From Drechslera avenae (lineage: Eukaryota; Ascomycota; Dothideomycetes; Pleosporales; Pleosporaceae), in assembly GCA_034640345.1 (NCBI GenBank), contig JAXRVH010000001.1, positions 248,001 through 312,000 on the forward strand: 64,000 nt of DNA. Direction: 5' to 3'. The translations under genes and the position numbers were made by a program. How positions within the stretch are numbered: position 1 is the first letter of the stretch; every line of letters begins with the position of its first letter. Positions 1-11,428 of the stretch are shown piece by piece. Below the pieces are notes generated by a model that ran no database searches, was not told the DNA's origin, and was given only the letters and a program-made list of their open reading frames with translations.

Positions 1-90
1 GCCTTGTGATCGCGCGTATTCGATGATGCTAGGCTCTGTATCCGCCTGCGAAGTGAGCTCTAGATCAAGCTCCAACTCAATAGTTGCCAT
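1..90 (-). CDS. possible 5' end of an unidentified gene cut by the left edge
   Basis: On the minus strand an ATG at 90 opens a reading frame that stays open for 30 codons to the edge of the window. The peptide begins MATIELELDLELTSQ and is acidic. No family can be recognised from so short a piece and an intron could follow at once. It could equally be a chance open frame. The supporting facts are only the ATG, the absence of stops, and a gap of about 370 bases to the next gene, which is enough for a promoter. Confidence 0.3.
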   Translation of the reverse strand, partial: MATIELELDLELTSQADTEPSIIEYARSQG

Positions 91-459
91 AAGTGGGTTA
101 CTGTTCAGTAAACGGCTGTAACGAGATAGTGACAATGAAGTTCTGCTAGGCAGCTCGATGGAGATCAGACTCAAGTCTGGGGTGCGCCTTCCACTTACTT
201 GTTCCATCCAACTGGCGCTTCCACGTGTTTATGATCACATTACATGTCCAGATATCACATTTAGAAGATTTGCATGGGAAAATGTTCGGGGCGCAGCGCG
301 CAAATTGTTCTTTATATTAGATTGAGGCTATGCAGTATAGCTAAGTTTTTTTCGGCCGTATGTACTTAAGTGAATGTGCAAAGGATATCGAATTATGTAC
401 AAGTCAGTAGGTTTTACATCCCCCTACTGAATGCATGCAATCATAACGTGGGTATGGAC
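91..459. other. intergenic, 369 bp
   Basis: Noncoding and rather AT-rich. It would hold the 3' UTR of the aspartic protease (which reads leftwards) and, if the left-edge gene is real, its promoter. No repeat or RNA gene seen. Confidence 0.5.
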
Positions 460-1815
460 TTATTTGGGTGCAGGCTTCTGGCCGAGACCGAGTGACTGGT
501 TGCCACCGTTGAAAGCAACAAGCTGTGACCTGAACATAACGTCACCGTAGATCTGGAGATTGCCACCCTGGTTTCCCTGTACACCACCGAAACAGGTCGT
601 GTTTGCGGCATCGACAGTTGCAAAGGTAATCTGGCTACCCGGAATCTTGGCCATGTACGAGTCACCGATGGCGACACTCATATCGGGTAGTTTGGCGTTG
701 CAAGGGTAGATGAAACCACCGACCTGAGCGTTGAGCTGAGCACCCTTGACTTGCGAGTAGTACGCCTCGGCAACCTGCTGGTCAACGAGGAGAAGCGATG
801 TACCGGTGTCGGCAATGGCATCAGAGCCCTGAGGGTTTTCGAAAAGCTGGTCGCCGACAGCAAACTTGGTAGAGCCAAACTGCCAGAAACCAGTGTCGGC
901 CTTTACGGGCACCCATGCCATCTCGCCCACGAACTTTGTGGAATCAATCTTGCCGAACGCATACGTGCCACTACCATCTGGGTTGAGATCGGCAGTGAAG
1001 ACAGGCATGTCCAGGTTAGGCATGACGTTGTCGAAGAAGGTCTTTGCGGGTGTCTTCTTGGTGCCGTCATTGACAGTGTTGAGCTTTGAGAATGCAAGGC
1101 CGACGAGACCGTCAGTGTTGGTGTCCTGAACAAAGGACTGGGAAACTGCGTTGGCAAGCTCGACAGTTTGTCCTTCGACCTTGACGCCTCCAATGGTGAC
1201 GGTATCAGTGCCGACGGTACCGGCAGCACCGGAACCATCTCCGTAGCTGATCTTCCACGCCGCGCCATCAGTCTTCTTGAAAGTGGTAGACTTTGACGCA
1301 TCAAAGGCTGCGTGTTGGCCAATGAGCTTAGGGTCAAGGTCAGTGCTGAACATCCAACTAGACAAAGAGGTTAGTTAAGCATAGTTTAGGCGGGGAGGTA
1401 GAGCTTACAGATCGGAAGAGCCAGAGTCGAAGTCCAAGTTGAGCATCTGACCGCCTACATCGACAGGGGAAAGAAACAGGGCAGCGTTGTTTGCGGGGTT
1501 GGCGGCAACACTTCCGGAGGTCTTGTTGCCACCGGTGGTAGCGGCGGCTGTGGGCGCTGTCGTGTTTCTGCTTTGCTTGTTGAACGAGATGAAGCCCTCC
1601 TTGACCATGAAGTCTTCCTTGACCTTGAAGTTGTACTTTCTGAACACTTGCCTCATGGCAACCATGCCATTGGGTCCAGTGGGATGGGCCCTGTTCACCT
1701 GTCTGGGAATCTCGAATGAGCGTTTTTGAAGGCCCCTCCTGAGTGTTGGGGCTGGAACAGCTAGCACAACGGCTGCCAAAAGGGCGACAAAGAGGAGGAG
1801 GTTGAATGAAGGCAT
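460..1815 (-). CDS. secreted pepsin-like aspartic protease (family A1)
   Basis: Two exons, 1409-1815 and 460-1357, are joined across a 51 bp intron (1358-1408, GTAAGC...CTAG), giving 434 residues. Residues 1-20 or so form a hydrophobic signal peptide ending near AVP. A basic propeptide follows (RRGLQKRSFEIPRQ, then a KYNFKVKEDF stretch). The first catalytic motif is DSGSSDLW, a D-S-G variant of the usual DTGS, and the intron falls inside it. The flap tyrosine lies in SYGDGS. The second catalytic motif is ADTGTSLLLVD, and a disulphide pair is likely between YPC and TTC. The architecture fits extracellular aspergillopepsin/penicillopepsin-type endopeptidases, which cleave protein at acid pH. 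The short tail after the catalytic domain has no clear GPI signal, so free secretion is more likely than wall anchoring. Substrate and regulation are not visible from the sequence. Confidence 0.93.
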
Positions 1816-3693
1816 GTTGATTTAATGCTGACCGGCAGCCGGACGGAAAAGACCTGTCGTTTGGAAGTGAAGGGAAAAGATGGAATGAGAGAAAGGAAGA
1901 AAGGAAGAAAGGAAGAAAGACACGAAACGAAATACAGCCTTGAAAGAAACAGAACACAGGCTCGGCCTAATGGATGTGGTGATGAAGGAGGGCGCGAAGA
2001 GGTTGCTTTTAAAGAAGGAAAGCCCTTGGAACCACAGCCGCGCAGTAAGTAAAACTTGAGGAAATATGAAACCCGTGCCCTATGCTCCTATCCGATGCCG
2101 ACGCATGATAGAGGATATGAGAGCGCTAAGCGACACTCAAGGACAGAGTGGTATCCACCCAGTTGTATGACGAAACGCTACGCGTACTGCATTGACAGTC
2201 GTCCATGGTGGGTATCAAGTTTTAGTTTCCGTCAAGTTCCCAGGCGGAAAGTCTAGAAGGACTTGTAGTTGGCTAACGGATATTCGAAACGAGGCTTCTA
2301 GGTCCACGACGCTCCGTGTGATTGGTTTAAGCCACCTCCAGCCTCATCGCAGAGATATCGGGAGGGCGATGGTGTATGTTACGCGTCCTGGCAGATCAGT
2401 CAAAAAATTGTGGAGGTTGCTAGCAATAAGCATGGCTCTCACGCTACAGTTGCGTTTCAACACTGTGGCACATTGGGCGGCAAAGTTGCGCAAGACAGCT
2501 CGTGGATAGTATTGTTGGGTTGTGTCAATAGCTGCTGGCAAGGCGGTTCTGTCAGCAAGTTCCCGCCCAGATGCGCGTATTAGCATCGTCTATACAGCTC
2601 ATGCCGAACTCTGCACAGCCGCTCGAAGGGGATGAGGCGCAGTTATGCCGTCGGGGACATGAGCGGTCGACGACGGGCGAGGAGCTGGTGGGGACTAGGC
2701 GGCGAAGTGTTTTAGGATGCCAAGGCCAGACAAGCTTGAAACAGTGGACCCGCCAACCCGCAACTCGAAAAGAAGCAGCCTGCACGACAGTGGCCACGCG
2801 TAGTTCCAATGTCAGTGGCGGTGTTTCCCCAGGGCCAACCAACCTGATGTGTGTTTCTCAAACATGCTTCACCGGCATACACATGCTTCATCGCGGTTTG
2901 GTGCCCGCCTGGCGAACAAAACAGTCTGGGGCACCCGACGCCTTTGAACCTGTTGGTGGAACTCGACGAACCCATCTCCGGCAGTACTCAAACCGCGGCT
3001 CATAGCTCCGCGCAGAGAGCTGTGCTGTAGCCGCAAATTTCGCATGTGGAGACGCTAGGTTGTACGAGTTACACAGTAGGTAGGGGGCAAGCATTCAGCT
3101 TCGCCAGCTGGAGGGTTTGCATGAAGCTCCAACCGGCAAACGGTCTACATTCGGAAAGACGTAGGTATCTTGACCATTGAGAAAAGAAATCCAAAGGAAC
3201 GTGAACGATCAAGCTCGGGAGGCGGCAGGTACCATGCTTTGGTAATAGAGAGGAGCCGCAAGTGTACCGTACAGGCCTGTGCGAAAAGGGCAGTTGACTA
3301 TGAACAGGAGCTTATTTTGCATGGAATCAATGCATATATTCGAATCCTAAGTGACAGCGCTTTTCGGTTCTATCATAACGTGATGCTCCTCCTTCGGCAT
3401 CTCTCATCCCAGCCACTCTTATGAAAGCGACAGTAGTGAATGGCCGCCAATACTTATTTCTCCTTGCTCATTCATCTGCTCTCGAATCTCGACATTCCAT
3501 CATGCTGGGCCGCTTCATCGTACACGTCTAAGCCAGGCAAAGACCATGTGGGGTATTGATGCTGCACATTCGAGTGCGCTGACGTCCCCTCCACTCGGAC
3601 TGGGCATCGTGCTCCTGATATCGGCCTACCGCACGGCGTAATGGGCAGTTTACGATGACTCGGCATGTCTTAAGCACTAGCTCTCAGATCCGT
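1816..3693. other. intergenic, 1.9 kb
   Basis: Long divergence-free gap between the protease start and the PAT1 stop, so it holds the protease promoter and the PAT1 3' UTR. Short open frames exist (for example 2571-3005 on +) but their composition is unlike a protein and they overlap frames on the other strand. The only structure seen is a purine repeat near 1891-1920. Confidence 0.6.
1891..1920. repeat. purine microsatellite, about 8 bp period (AAAGGAAG)
   Basis: Three to four near-perfect copies of AAAGGAAG, about 75 bp upstream of the protease ATG. Read in the sense of that gene it is a CT-rich tract, as often found near fungal transcription starts. Confidence 0.8.
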
Positions 3694-6428
3694 TCATCCA
3701 AGAAGTTCCACGTCCAGACCGATGGCCCTCATGAAAAGATTCACGTTCGATGTTCGAGCACTTGCCATGTCAGCTGGCAATGCCTTGCTGACAGCCACCG
3801 TCTCCATGACACGATCCTTGACGCCAAGCACAAGCCTCTGCTGCTGCTCGGGACTAGCTCCCACACCCATCGCAGCCAGGAACTGCCAGATGTACATGTC
3901 GTCGGTATCATTGATGCTTCCAGGGAACAAGTAGGGAAGAACAGGCTCGATGACGTCAAACAGACGGTTATAGAGGGCAGTCCATTGCTGCCAGTCGGTA
4001 ACCATCTCGGGAGCTGATTGCTTTAGGAGTTCGGCGCGAGAAATCAGGAAGGTAAGTAGCGTCAGGCCAATCTTGCTTCTAGCAACGACATGGAGGTTGG
4101 TACGATCCAAGACAAGACCAAGAAGGCCGATGACAATGTTCAGCGGCGCATCTGAAATGTGCGCATGGATGGGTGACATGACAGTTTGAGAGAAGAGGTC
4201 GACTTCTTCTCGGATGGCTGCACTCAAAGGCTCATCAGGCGTAGCGATGGCATGGCCAACTACCGAGAGAGCATCAAGGTGAACCACAATCATAGTCACA
4301 ACCGTGATACGTTCCTGCTCGTTAATGTGGCGGAAGAGGCGCGGAATGACTTTTTTGCCCTTGGCATGTGAGAGGATAGAGATGAAGGGGTGCGGTGCGC
4401 TGGTGAAATTAGCAAAAGCCGGTCCCTCGATGTTTGGAGCATACCTGGGGTTGATGGGCTCCATGATCTTAGTGTTCAACCAGAGTTGTTCGTGGAGGGC
4501 ATCGATCTTTGATCGCCATTCCATATGTGCCTGGATTGCTTCAGGGGAGCTTCCTTCTTGAATCGGTGGTGGCATGGCCCGCTCATGGTCTTCCATCTGC
4601 ATGAGGCTTCTGTACACAGCCTCGATATTGCGAAGAGCTTCTTTGCGATCAGCAATAGAAGACTTGTGAGATTTCGGAAGCTTGTCGTTAGTCTCGGGGC
4701 GCTTGAGGTTGAGCAGCGGTCGCGGGGTCTTTGAGTTGCTAAAGGCAATCTTTCCAAGGCTGCCTTCGACAACAAGCTGCCTGGCCTTTGGCCTTGCTTT
4801 GGCGGCTTCAACGGCTCGCTGAATCTGCTGTTCCATGCGCTGCATGTGGTTATCACCTCCTCGACCTTGTCTGCGAGCGCCAAACCTGTTGTTGGTCTGG
4901 AACAGGTAAGTCTGGGCAAACTGACTAGCTGGCTGTTGTGGATTGTGGCGTGGAGCACCGCGAATCTGGCTAAACACCTGATAGTAAAAGTCTTCGGCAA
5001 TAGCCGCTTCAGGCCCCCTCTCCTCCAAGTTGCCAGTCGCAGTCATAAGCTGCTGCAACTGGATCCGAGTGATGAAGTTCTTGTCTTGGGGCGTCATGAG
5101 GCCGTTGTCCTTGGCTAAGAGAGCAATCTTATGGTTCCGCTTAGCTCGCTTAGCGTCTTCTTCGAGGAAGGCCGCACGCTCTGCCTCGGATAGTTGGAGA
5201 AGTTGCTCTGGGTGAGTGATGACCATGCCGGGAAACGAAGGACCCCTGTTGTGCGTTGCAGGCTGGCCGCGACCAGCTTGAGGGCCAGTCTGAACCATGG
5301 GCTGACCTTGACCAGATAGACGGTTCGGGTTCTGCAAAATGTGTCGAGGTTGTGCAGGCGAGCCTTGGGCTTGAGCTTGGGGCAGGCCCTGTCGCTGTTG
5401 CTGGACAGCATGCTCGTTCGACTGGGGCCTTTGTCGCTGGAGGATCGTAGGCTGCTGGGGTGGTTGAGACCGGACGGGTTGATCTGGTAGTTCAGCTCGA
5501 ACCTGCGGTGACTGCTGCTGTTGCTGGGGCCTTTGTAGAATCTGCGGTGCAAATTGGCCAGACATGGGACCGCCAGGCATGCCGGGATATTGCTGCTGTC
5601 CGTGGGGGAATTGCTGATGCTGCTGGTATTGCTGTTGAGGATGACCGGGGAAGGCCTGTGGGACTTGCTGGACCGGAGGGGTAGCTCTGGGGTCGGTGCC
5701 GATAGACTGCGCGCGCATCATGGCCTCGACCTCCTCCATGCTCATAACCTTCCTCGATGGAGGTGCTTGAGTAGCTGGGGCAGGCTGCGGCGAGGGTTGC
5801 TGCTGCTGCTGCTGCGAAGCTGACGCCTTGGGCTTTAGGCCCCAAATGTCGGCACGAGCCTCCAGCTGAGGGATGTACTCGGGGTCCTTGTAGCTCTCGT
5901 AGCCAGTTCGGTTAGGCTTGGACGCCTGCGGGACCGGCGGTCTCTGCTGGTATTGCTGTTGGTATTGCTGCTGGTATTGCTGCTGGTATTGCTGCTGGTG
6001 CGCTTGCTGTTGCTGCTGTTGTTGTTGGTGCTGCTGCTGCTGCTGCTGCTGACGAGGGATTTGGTTTCGAGCCTGGTAGAGCATCTGTTCCTCTTGCAGT
6101 GTGCTCGAAACCATGGACGTCTGCCCGGCAAAGTCAAAGTGCTTGCCCACAGACTGCTGCGTCGCAGGGCCACCTCCGAAGGTGTCGTCATTAAGATCAT
6201 CGGCCTCATCGTCGAGCTGGTCGCCGAGGCCATCGTAGGTTTCTTCGAAATCAATACTGTGTGTCGAGGTCAGTTGAAGGCGTGGAAACCATGGAGCGCA
6301 ACATACACGTCGCCCTCGACTGCCCCGCCGCCGAGCGCGGCGAAAGCATCGTGCTGGCCAAAGCCGGGGGCATTGGAGGCATGCCCGCGGTCTCGCGGCA
6401 GGCTGGCGTCAAAGCCAAAGAAGGACAT
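3694..6428 (-). CDS. PAT1: PAT1 family mRNA decapping activator
   Basis: Exons 6307-6428 and 3694-6256 join across a 50 bp intron (GTATGT...ACACAG) to give 894 residues. The protein starts MSFFGFDASLPRDR and then has an acidic stretch rich in D and E (FEETYDGLGDQLDDEADDLNDD), as in Pat1 proteins, whose N-terminus binds the DEAD helicase Dhh1. A long Q/P-rich low-complexity region covers roughly residues 80-350, with a block of QQQY units. The C-terminal half is helical and conserved (LLNLKRPETNDKLP, KKVIPRLFRH, IGLTLLTFLISRAELL). In the family this Pat-C domain binds Lsm1-7 and Dcp2 in P-bodies. The role given is family knowledge: bridging deadenylated mRNA to decapping and translational repression. 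The first exon is needed to restore the conserved start; the second exon alone would begin inside the protein. Confidence 0.93.
5944..6051 (-). repeat. glutamine-codon repeat with 12 bp units inside PAT1
   Basis: The plus strand shows at least four near-identical copies of TGGTATTGCTGC followed by pure GCT/GTT runs. On the coding strand these are CAG/CAA runs with regularly spaced TAC or TAT, giving QQQY units and then a poly-Q run. Confidence 0.9.
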
Positions 6429-7142
6429 GGTGGACGGTGCCCGGAGCGGTTGGATGCGTGGATACGCTTATAGCGCGGTGGTGATGATATTTAATGCGGG
6501 CGGTGCTGTTGGGTGCCGGGTAAAGGTAGATTGGCCAGGCGGCGGTTACATGGGCGCAGCAAACGACTGTCACTATTTAGAGACACAATTGCGACGACAC
6601 GTAGGCGGCGTCGATGGCGGGCGAGGTGATAATGGCCGTTGTTGTTGTCGACATCGTCGTCGTGGGGTGCTTTGGCTTGATTGACGGCCAAATGGCGGCA
6701 AGTCCCGCATTCGCCCAAATTGTACAGTAATACGAGCGCGCCCTGGGAACCGCATTGGCTTCCGGGGCATAATCAGCCACACTGGCGAATGCTACCAACG
6801 AACGTCTCCTTTTCACCTGCTTTCTCACACCCTTTTCTTCTGGTCAGCCCACCCCTTCTCAACCCTCAACACCGTCTTTTGTTCTCTTCTCTTCTCTCCT
6901 CGCCCTCCTTGCTCATGCGCATGCTTTGCGCTTGGCATCCGCTCATTCCTGCTTAGTAGTCTTCGACTAGACATACGCCCTTAGTAGCCGGCACCGACGT
7001 TTCAAACTCTCTACTCGGCCTCCCCCACACTTGACTTGTCGCCTGCCGCAATCGTACGCAGGCAAACACCAAAAGCGGAAGACGGCGACGTCTCACAGAA
7101 ACCTCGCAACACCCGCCAGACCGTCATAGGGCCCAATCCACT
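6429..7142. promoter_or_regulatory. shared divergent promoter region, PAT1 / KTR gene, 714 bp
   Basis: The start codons of PAT1 (-) and the mannosyltransferase (+) face away from each other across this stretch. The part nearest the plus-strand gene is CT-rich (about 6810-6960), typical of fungal start regions. No single TATA box stands out. Confidence 0.6.
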
Positions 7143-8458
7143 ATGGCTGGTAGTCAACGCTACCTCCGCTATATCGTCTTTGCGGTAGTGGTACAGTAGT
7201 CCCCGTGCAACACCTACAAACACGCCCATTGACCCTATACAGGCCATCTCCCTCCTCTACTTCATCGGTTCCTCGTCGACGGTGCCTTCCCCGAGCTGGC
7301 CCGTCTACCAGGACTCCAAAACTCCAGCCACCGGAAATGCGGCTGTCGTAAATGACGAGGTAAAGGCGCCCGTTCAAGCGCCGCCCAAGACCACACCCAA
7401 CCAGCACTCGCTCCCCCCGCCGACCGCTGATGGAGACCGTATGAACGCTACCTTCGTAACGCTTGCTCGCAACTCGGACGTATGGGACATCGCCAAGTCG
7501 ATCCGCCAAGTCGAAGACCGCTTCAACCGCAAGTTCAACTACGACTGGGTCTTCCTCAACGACGACGATTTCGACGATCAGTTCAAGAAGATCACAACTG
7601 CGCTCGTGTCTGGCAAGACAAAGTACGGCAAGATCCCCAAGGAGCACTGGTCCTTTCCCGAGTGGATTGACCAGCAAAAGGCTGCTGAGGTTCGTGAGCA
7701 AATGAAGGAGAAGAAGATCATCTACGGTGACTCCATCAGCTATAGGCACATGTGCCGCTACGAATCCGGCTTCTTCTTCCGTCACCCATTGATGCTCGAT
7801 TACGAGTGGTACTGGCGTGTCGAGCCCAGCGTCGAGCTGTACTGTGATATCAACTATGACACCTTCAAGTTCATGGCCGACAACAAGAAAAAGTACAGTT
7901 TCACCCTCAGCTTGTACGAGTACATTGAGACGATCCCCACCCTTTGGGACGCGGCCAAGAACTTCACAAAGCACTTCCCCCAACACATCGCCAAGGACAA
8001 CGGGATGAAGTTCCTCAGTGATGATGGCGGTGAGACATACAACAAATGCCATTTCTGGTCCAACTTCGAGATTGGTAACCTAAATTGGCTACGCTCTGAC
8101 GCATACATCGACTTCTTTACTTCTCTCGATCACGCCGGTGGTTTCTTCTACGAGCGGTGGGGCGATGCTCCTGTTCATTCCATTGCAGCCGGCTTGATGC
8201 TCCAAAAGGATGAAATCCACTTCTTCAACGACATCGCCTATTACCACGTTCCGTTTACACATTGCCCCACCGGCGAACAATATCGCTTGGACCACAAGTG
8301 CCATTGCGATCCGAAGAATAACTTCGACTGGAATGGCTACAGCTGTAAGTCGGTTTACATCCACCATACATATGAATGCTTACACAATCACAGGCACAGC
8401 CCGATTTTACGAGATGCAGGGCATGCAGAAGCCAGTAGGCTATGAAAAAGAGCAATAA
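7143..8458 (+). CDS. KRE2/MNT1-type alpha-1,2-mannosyltransferase (GT15)
   Basis: Three exons: 7143-7190, 7243-8344 and 8394-8458, with introns of 52 and 49 bp, giving 404 residues. The short first exon plus the start of exon 2 supply a basic N-terminus and an uncharged stretch (YIVFAVVAISLLYFIG), the signal anchor of a type II Golgi membrane protein. A Pro/Thr-rich stem follows. The lumenal domain begins near NATFVTLARNSDV and carries the GT15 hallmarks RVEPSVELYCDINYD, YNKCHFWSNFEIG and FFYERWGDAPVHS. The glutamate in EPSVELYCDI and the WSNFEI segment match the family's active site. GT15 enzymes add alpha-1,2-mannose from GDP-mannose to O-linked glycans and to the outer N-glycan chain, with manganese. 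Which paralogue (KRE2, KTR) this is cannot be fixed. The last exon encodes a short tail ending GYEKEQ. Confidence 0.92.
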
Positions 8459-9026
8459 GCCCTCGATCAAGTCTATACTATCACTCTCAATCTCACCTAC
8501 CTATTTATACCACACTCCAGTCGGACAGCGGCATGCTGGATTTGGGTGAAACTTTCGTTGCCTAATTGGCCCCTCATAGGGAAAGCTGAAAATTACAACG
8601 GTGTATGTTAGATTGGCGTTGTGAAATGCGGGCTGCTTGACGTTGAATGCTTGAGCACGCCATCCGGAGCGCATGATGGCATGCTGTTATCGAATTGTAT
8701 TGTGTTGTTTATATAATGTAACGATGAAAGTTGAAAAACGGCAGTACTCATACCAACATGCTATGATGATTGATTCAATGTGATCTTACACAAGATTTAC
8801 AAACCGTAGTTTGGTTATAGTCCTCTCACCTCTCAACATCGGCTTGATGTACCGTGAACGCTTTTTTTTTCACATGCCCAACCTCTATGTCAAGTAACTT
8901 GGTTATGCACATAACAAGCCTTTTGGAAAAGGTATCACGACAGGAAAACATGGGATAGCCAGTTTAGACACGCTCGCTAATTCACTACGACTTGCACGCT
9001 ACCATGTGTAAAACAAAAAGTTGGTC
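8459..9026. other. convergent intergenic, 568 bp
   Basis: Two genes end towards each other here, so it should contain both 3' UTRs and polyadenylation sites. It is AT-rich with several TTGTAT/TATATAA stretches near 8700 and a T run near 8863. No gene seen. Confidence 0.6.
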
Positions 9027-10270
9027 CTAATCATTATAATTCACAACCCCACTCCCATCCTTGTTCGCCTTGGGCACCCCAAACCGCTCACTCACTTCCT
9101 CCTCCTGCGACCGACTCGCGCTGTCGAAATAGGGCCGCTCGGCACGAACCGCCACTCTAACCGCGTGTCTCCGGTGTGGCGCAAAGCCATATGTAGCCGA
9201 GTGGTTCGTCACCCTGTTATCCCAAAACGCGACATCGCCCTCGTTCCACTGAAAGCGGGCATGCACCTCTGGACTCGTGGCCACAATCTCGTTTAGGAAG
9301 CTGATGATGTGGTCAGACTCGGTTTTGGGGACGTCCACGATTTTGGTCACGAAACCGGGGTTGAAGTAGAGACTCTTCCAGCCGGTGACGGGGTTGGTGC
9401 GGATCAGTGGGTGTTCAGTGGTTACGGGCTCGCGGCGAACGGTACGGCCGAGGTCGCGGGTGCCTTGGGCTTGGAGGTCGGCCGAGTGCAGGGCGGTGAG
9501 GGACTCGAGGTACTTTTGCATGTGTGGTGAGAGCATGTCATATGCTGCGTATTGTGACGACCAGAGGGTGTCGCCGCCGCCACCGCGGGGTGGGCCGGTG
9601 AGTACTTTCAAGGATGTGTAGGATGGGGGTTGCAGTTCGTAGGATACCTGGTCTTTTTGTTAGGCAAGGTTCTTCTGAATGTGGAGACTGTAAGTGTTCT
9701 TACATCGGAGTGCCAGAGAAATGTAGGGGTAAACAGTGCTCGCAGGTCTGGACTGTTCTCCCCGGTAAATATAACGTGGACGTCCTCCAGACCAGGTCGC
9801 TTAGGCACGCCTGTTGTGGCATGTTTGTGTAGCTCGCCAAAGTACTTGCCCAGTTCCCGTTGCTCGTCTATACCAAAGTTCTTCTGGTTTCGAAAGAATA
9901 CTACACCGCGAGTGGCAATTAGCCGAGCAAGATCGTTCTTTTGCGCATCTGTAAGGTTGGCTAGATCGACACCGTGGACCTCGGTGCCGATTTTGGGGTT
10001 GTACTCAAAGACATCCGTGGCTGAGGCTAAGAGATTCTTGAAGTTTGGGTCGCCAAGTTGGCCCTTGTCGGTATAGGGGATTTCAGTGTAGGCCGGCCAT
10101 GTGATGTCGGGAAATCGGGGGCGTAGATCTTCGTACTCGTATGTGTCGTCGTGCTTCTGGACAATTGATCGACCGGGGACGTAGTTATGAATGTTGCCGC
10201 TCTTCAAGTTCAGCTCGGGTTTCGATATGGTGGTGGATTGGGGTTGGACATCAACAAGTCCGGGCGCCAT
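9027..10270 (-). CDS. TauD/TfdA-family Fe(II)/2-oxoglutarate dioxygenase
   Basis: Exons 9704-10270 and 9027-9647 with a 56 bp intron (GTAAGA...CCAG) give 395 residues. The iron-binding facial triad can be read: H187 and D189 in FLWHSD, at the very end of exon 1, and a distal histidine near 338 in NRVTNHSATY. The 2-oxoglutarate-binding arginine is in RHAVRVAVRAERP, near residue 353. The family hydroxylates small acids such as taurine and other sulfonates or aryloxy-acids, releasing succinate and CO2. Length and layout resemble fungal JLP1-like sulfonate dioxygenases, so a role in sulphur scavenging is possible, but the substrate is not visible. There is no signal peptide, so it is probably cytosolic. 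No transporter or sulphur gene lies beside it. Confidence 0.9.
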
Positions 10271-11428
10271 GATTGTAGAAGGAGTCTTGAAAGAAACCAG
10301 GAGACGTTATTGTGCCTTGTAGTATCCTGTGGTGGGATCCCGGCACTTGTGGTAAGCCGTAAGTCGTCCCTAGTCGCTGTATGGAGTGGTGGAGGGTGGA
10401 TGCTTTAACAAGTGCTAACTACGTTCAAATGATGAATATAAAAGCTAGATTGTTGTTTGCAGAAGAAGGAACGAAGACTGAGCATGTATTTATATCTATC
10501 TCGATAGGTAGTACACGTACGATTCATACCACCATCAAGACGCTGGTCATATCGGGACGATTGCGCCATCGCACACAATGCGGTAGAACGTCATGCACAT
10601 TGAGCCGCATCACAGCAATTCCGAGTTGGAGCCGCATCGGCGGATATGCAAGCAGCGTATATATGTGCTGGTAGCTTGCAATGTCTTGAGGAATTGTTCG
10701 CAGAGGCACAGTGATAGACTTACTGCAAAAGTCTGTGGTTATTATCCCCTTTACTTGGCCTCCTAGTGTATCTTTATGGCAGGATATGGGTATTAGAACT
10801 TCGTTTCTACAAGGGCATGAAACTGTGGAGTACAGATGGACTGTGCTGGAGTCTGTACACCAGCGGACGCTAGCCATATGTGGAAAGTTTGTGATGGCAT
10901 CATATTGCACCATTTCACCCATCGAAGTCAACATTGCCGTGCTTGGGCCATCTGTAATTGTGCACCACCCAGAAATGTCATATCCTCCCAATGATACGAA
11001 GATGCCAAATGATAATCTGCTCGGGCGACCTTCCAGCCTGAATGCGGGGGTGGGGACGATGGTAGTGTCGGAACGGATGTGTGAACCTCGTAGATTTGAA
11101 ATGCATTGATAGGACTGACTGCTCTTGACTGAATTTGTGGCTGTCGTCCTATGCCTATACACTAGCCTCATGATGACAGGATGCTGTAATGGTCACTCCC
11201 AGCTCTTGCAACCAATACCGAAATCGGAGGTTGTTATCCATGAGCGTCTCATACCCGCCCTTGACTGATCAGATTTTCTCGCTCGAACGCTCAAATGCCT
11301 CACGCCTGTACTTCAGCAATATGTACGATGCTAATCAAGCTGTCGTGCATGTCCTCTCTTATGGTCTCGGGTGATGTCTCGTGTTGGTTGTATATTGAGT
11401 GAGAAATCGCTAGTAAGAGTATGCGTGT
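10271..11428. other. intergenic, 1.16 kb, no convincing gene
   Basis: Open frames of 215 residues (10524-11171, -) and 132 residues (10711-11109, +) overlap antisense to each other. Neither has a recognisable domain or a good start context, so neither is called. The stretch next to 10270 is the dioxygenase promoter. Confidence 0.5.

Noticed and set aside
5953..6684. 243-codon frame antisense to PAT1
   Set aside because: Poly-Leu shadow of the CAG/CAA repeat of PAT1.
10524..11171. 215-codon open frame on the minus strand
   Set aside because: No recognisable motif, overlaps a 132-codon frame on the opposite strand, poor protein-like composition. Most likely chance.
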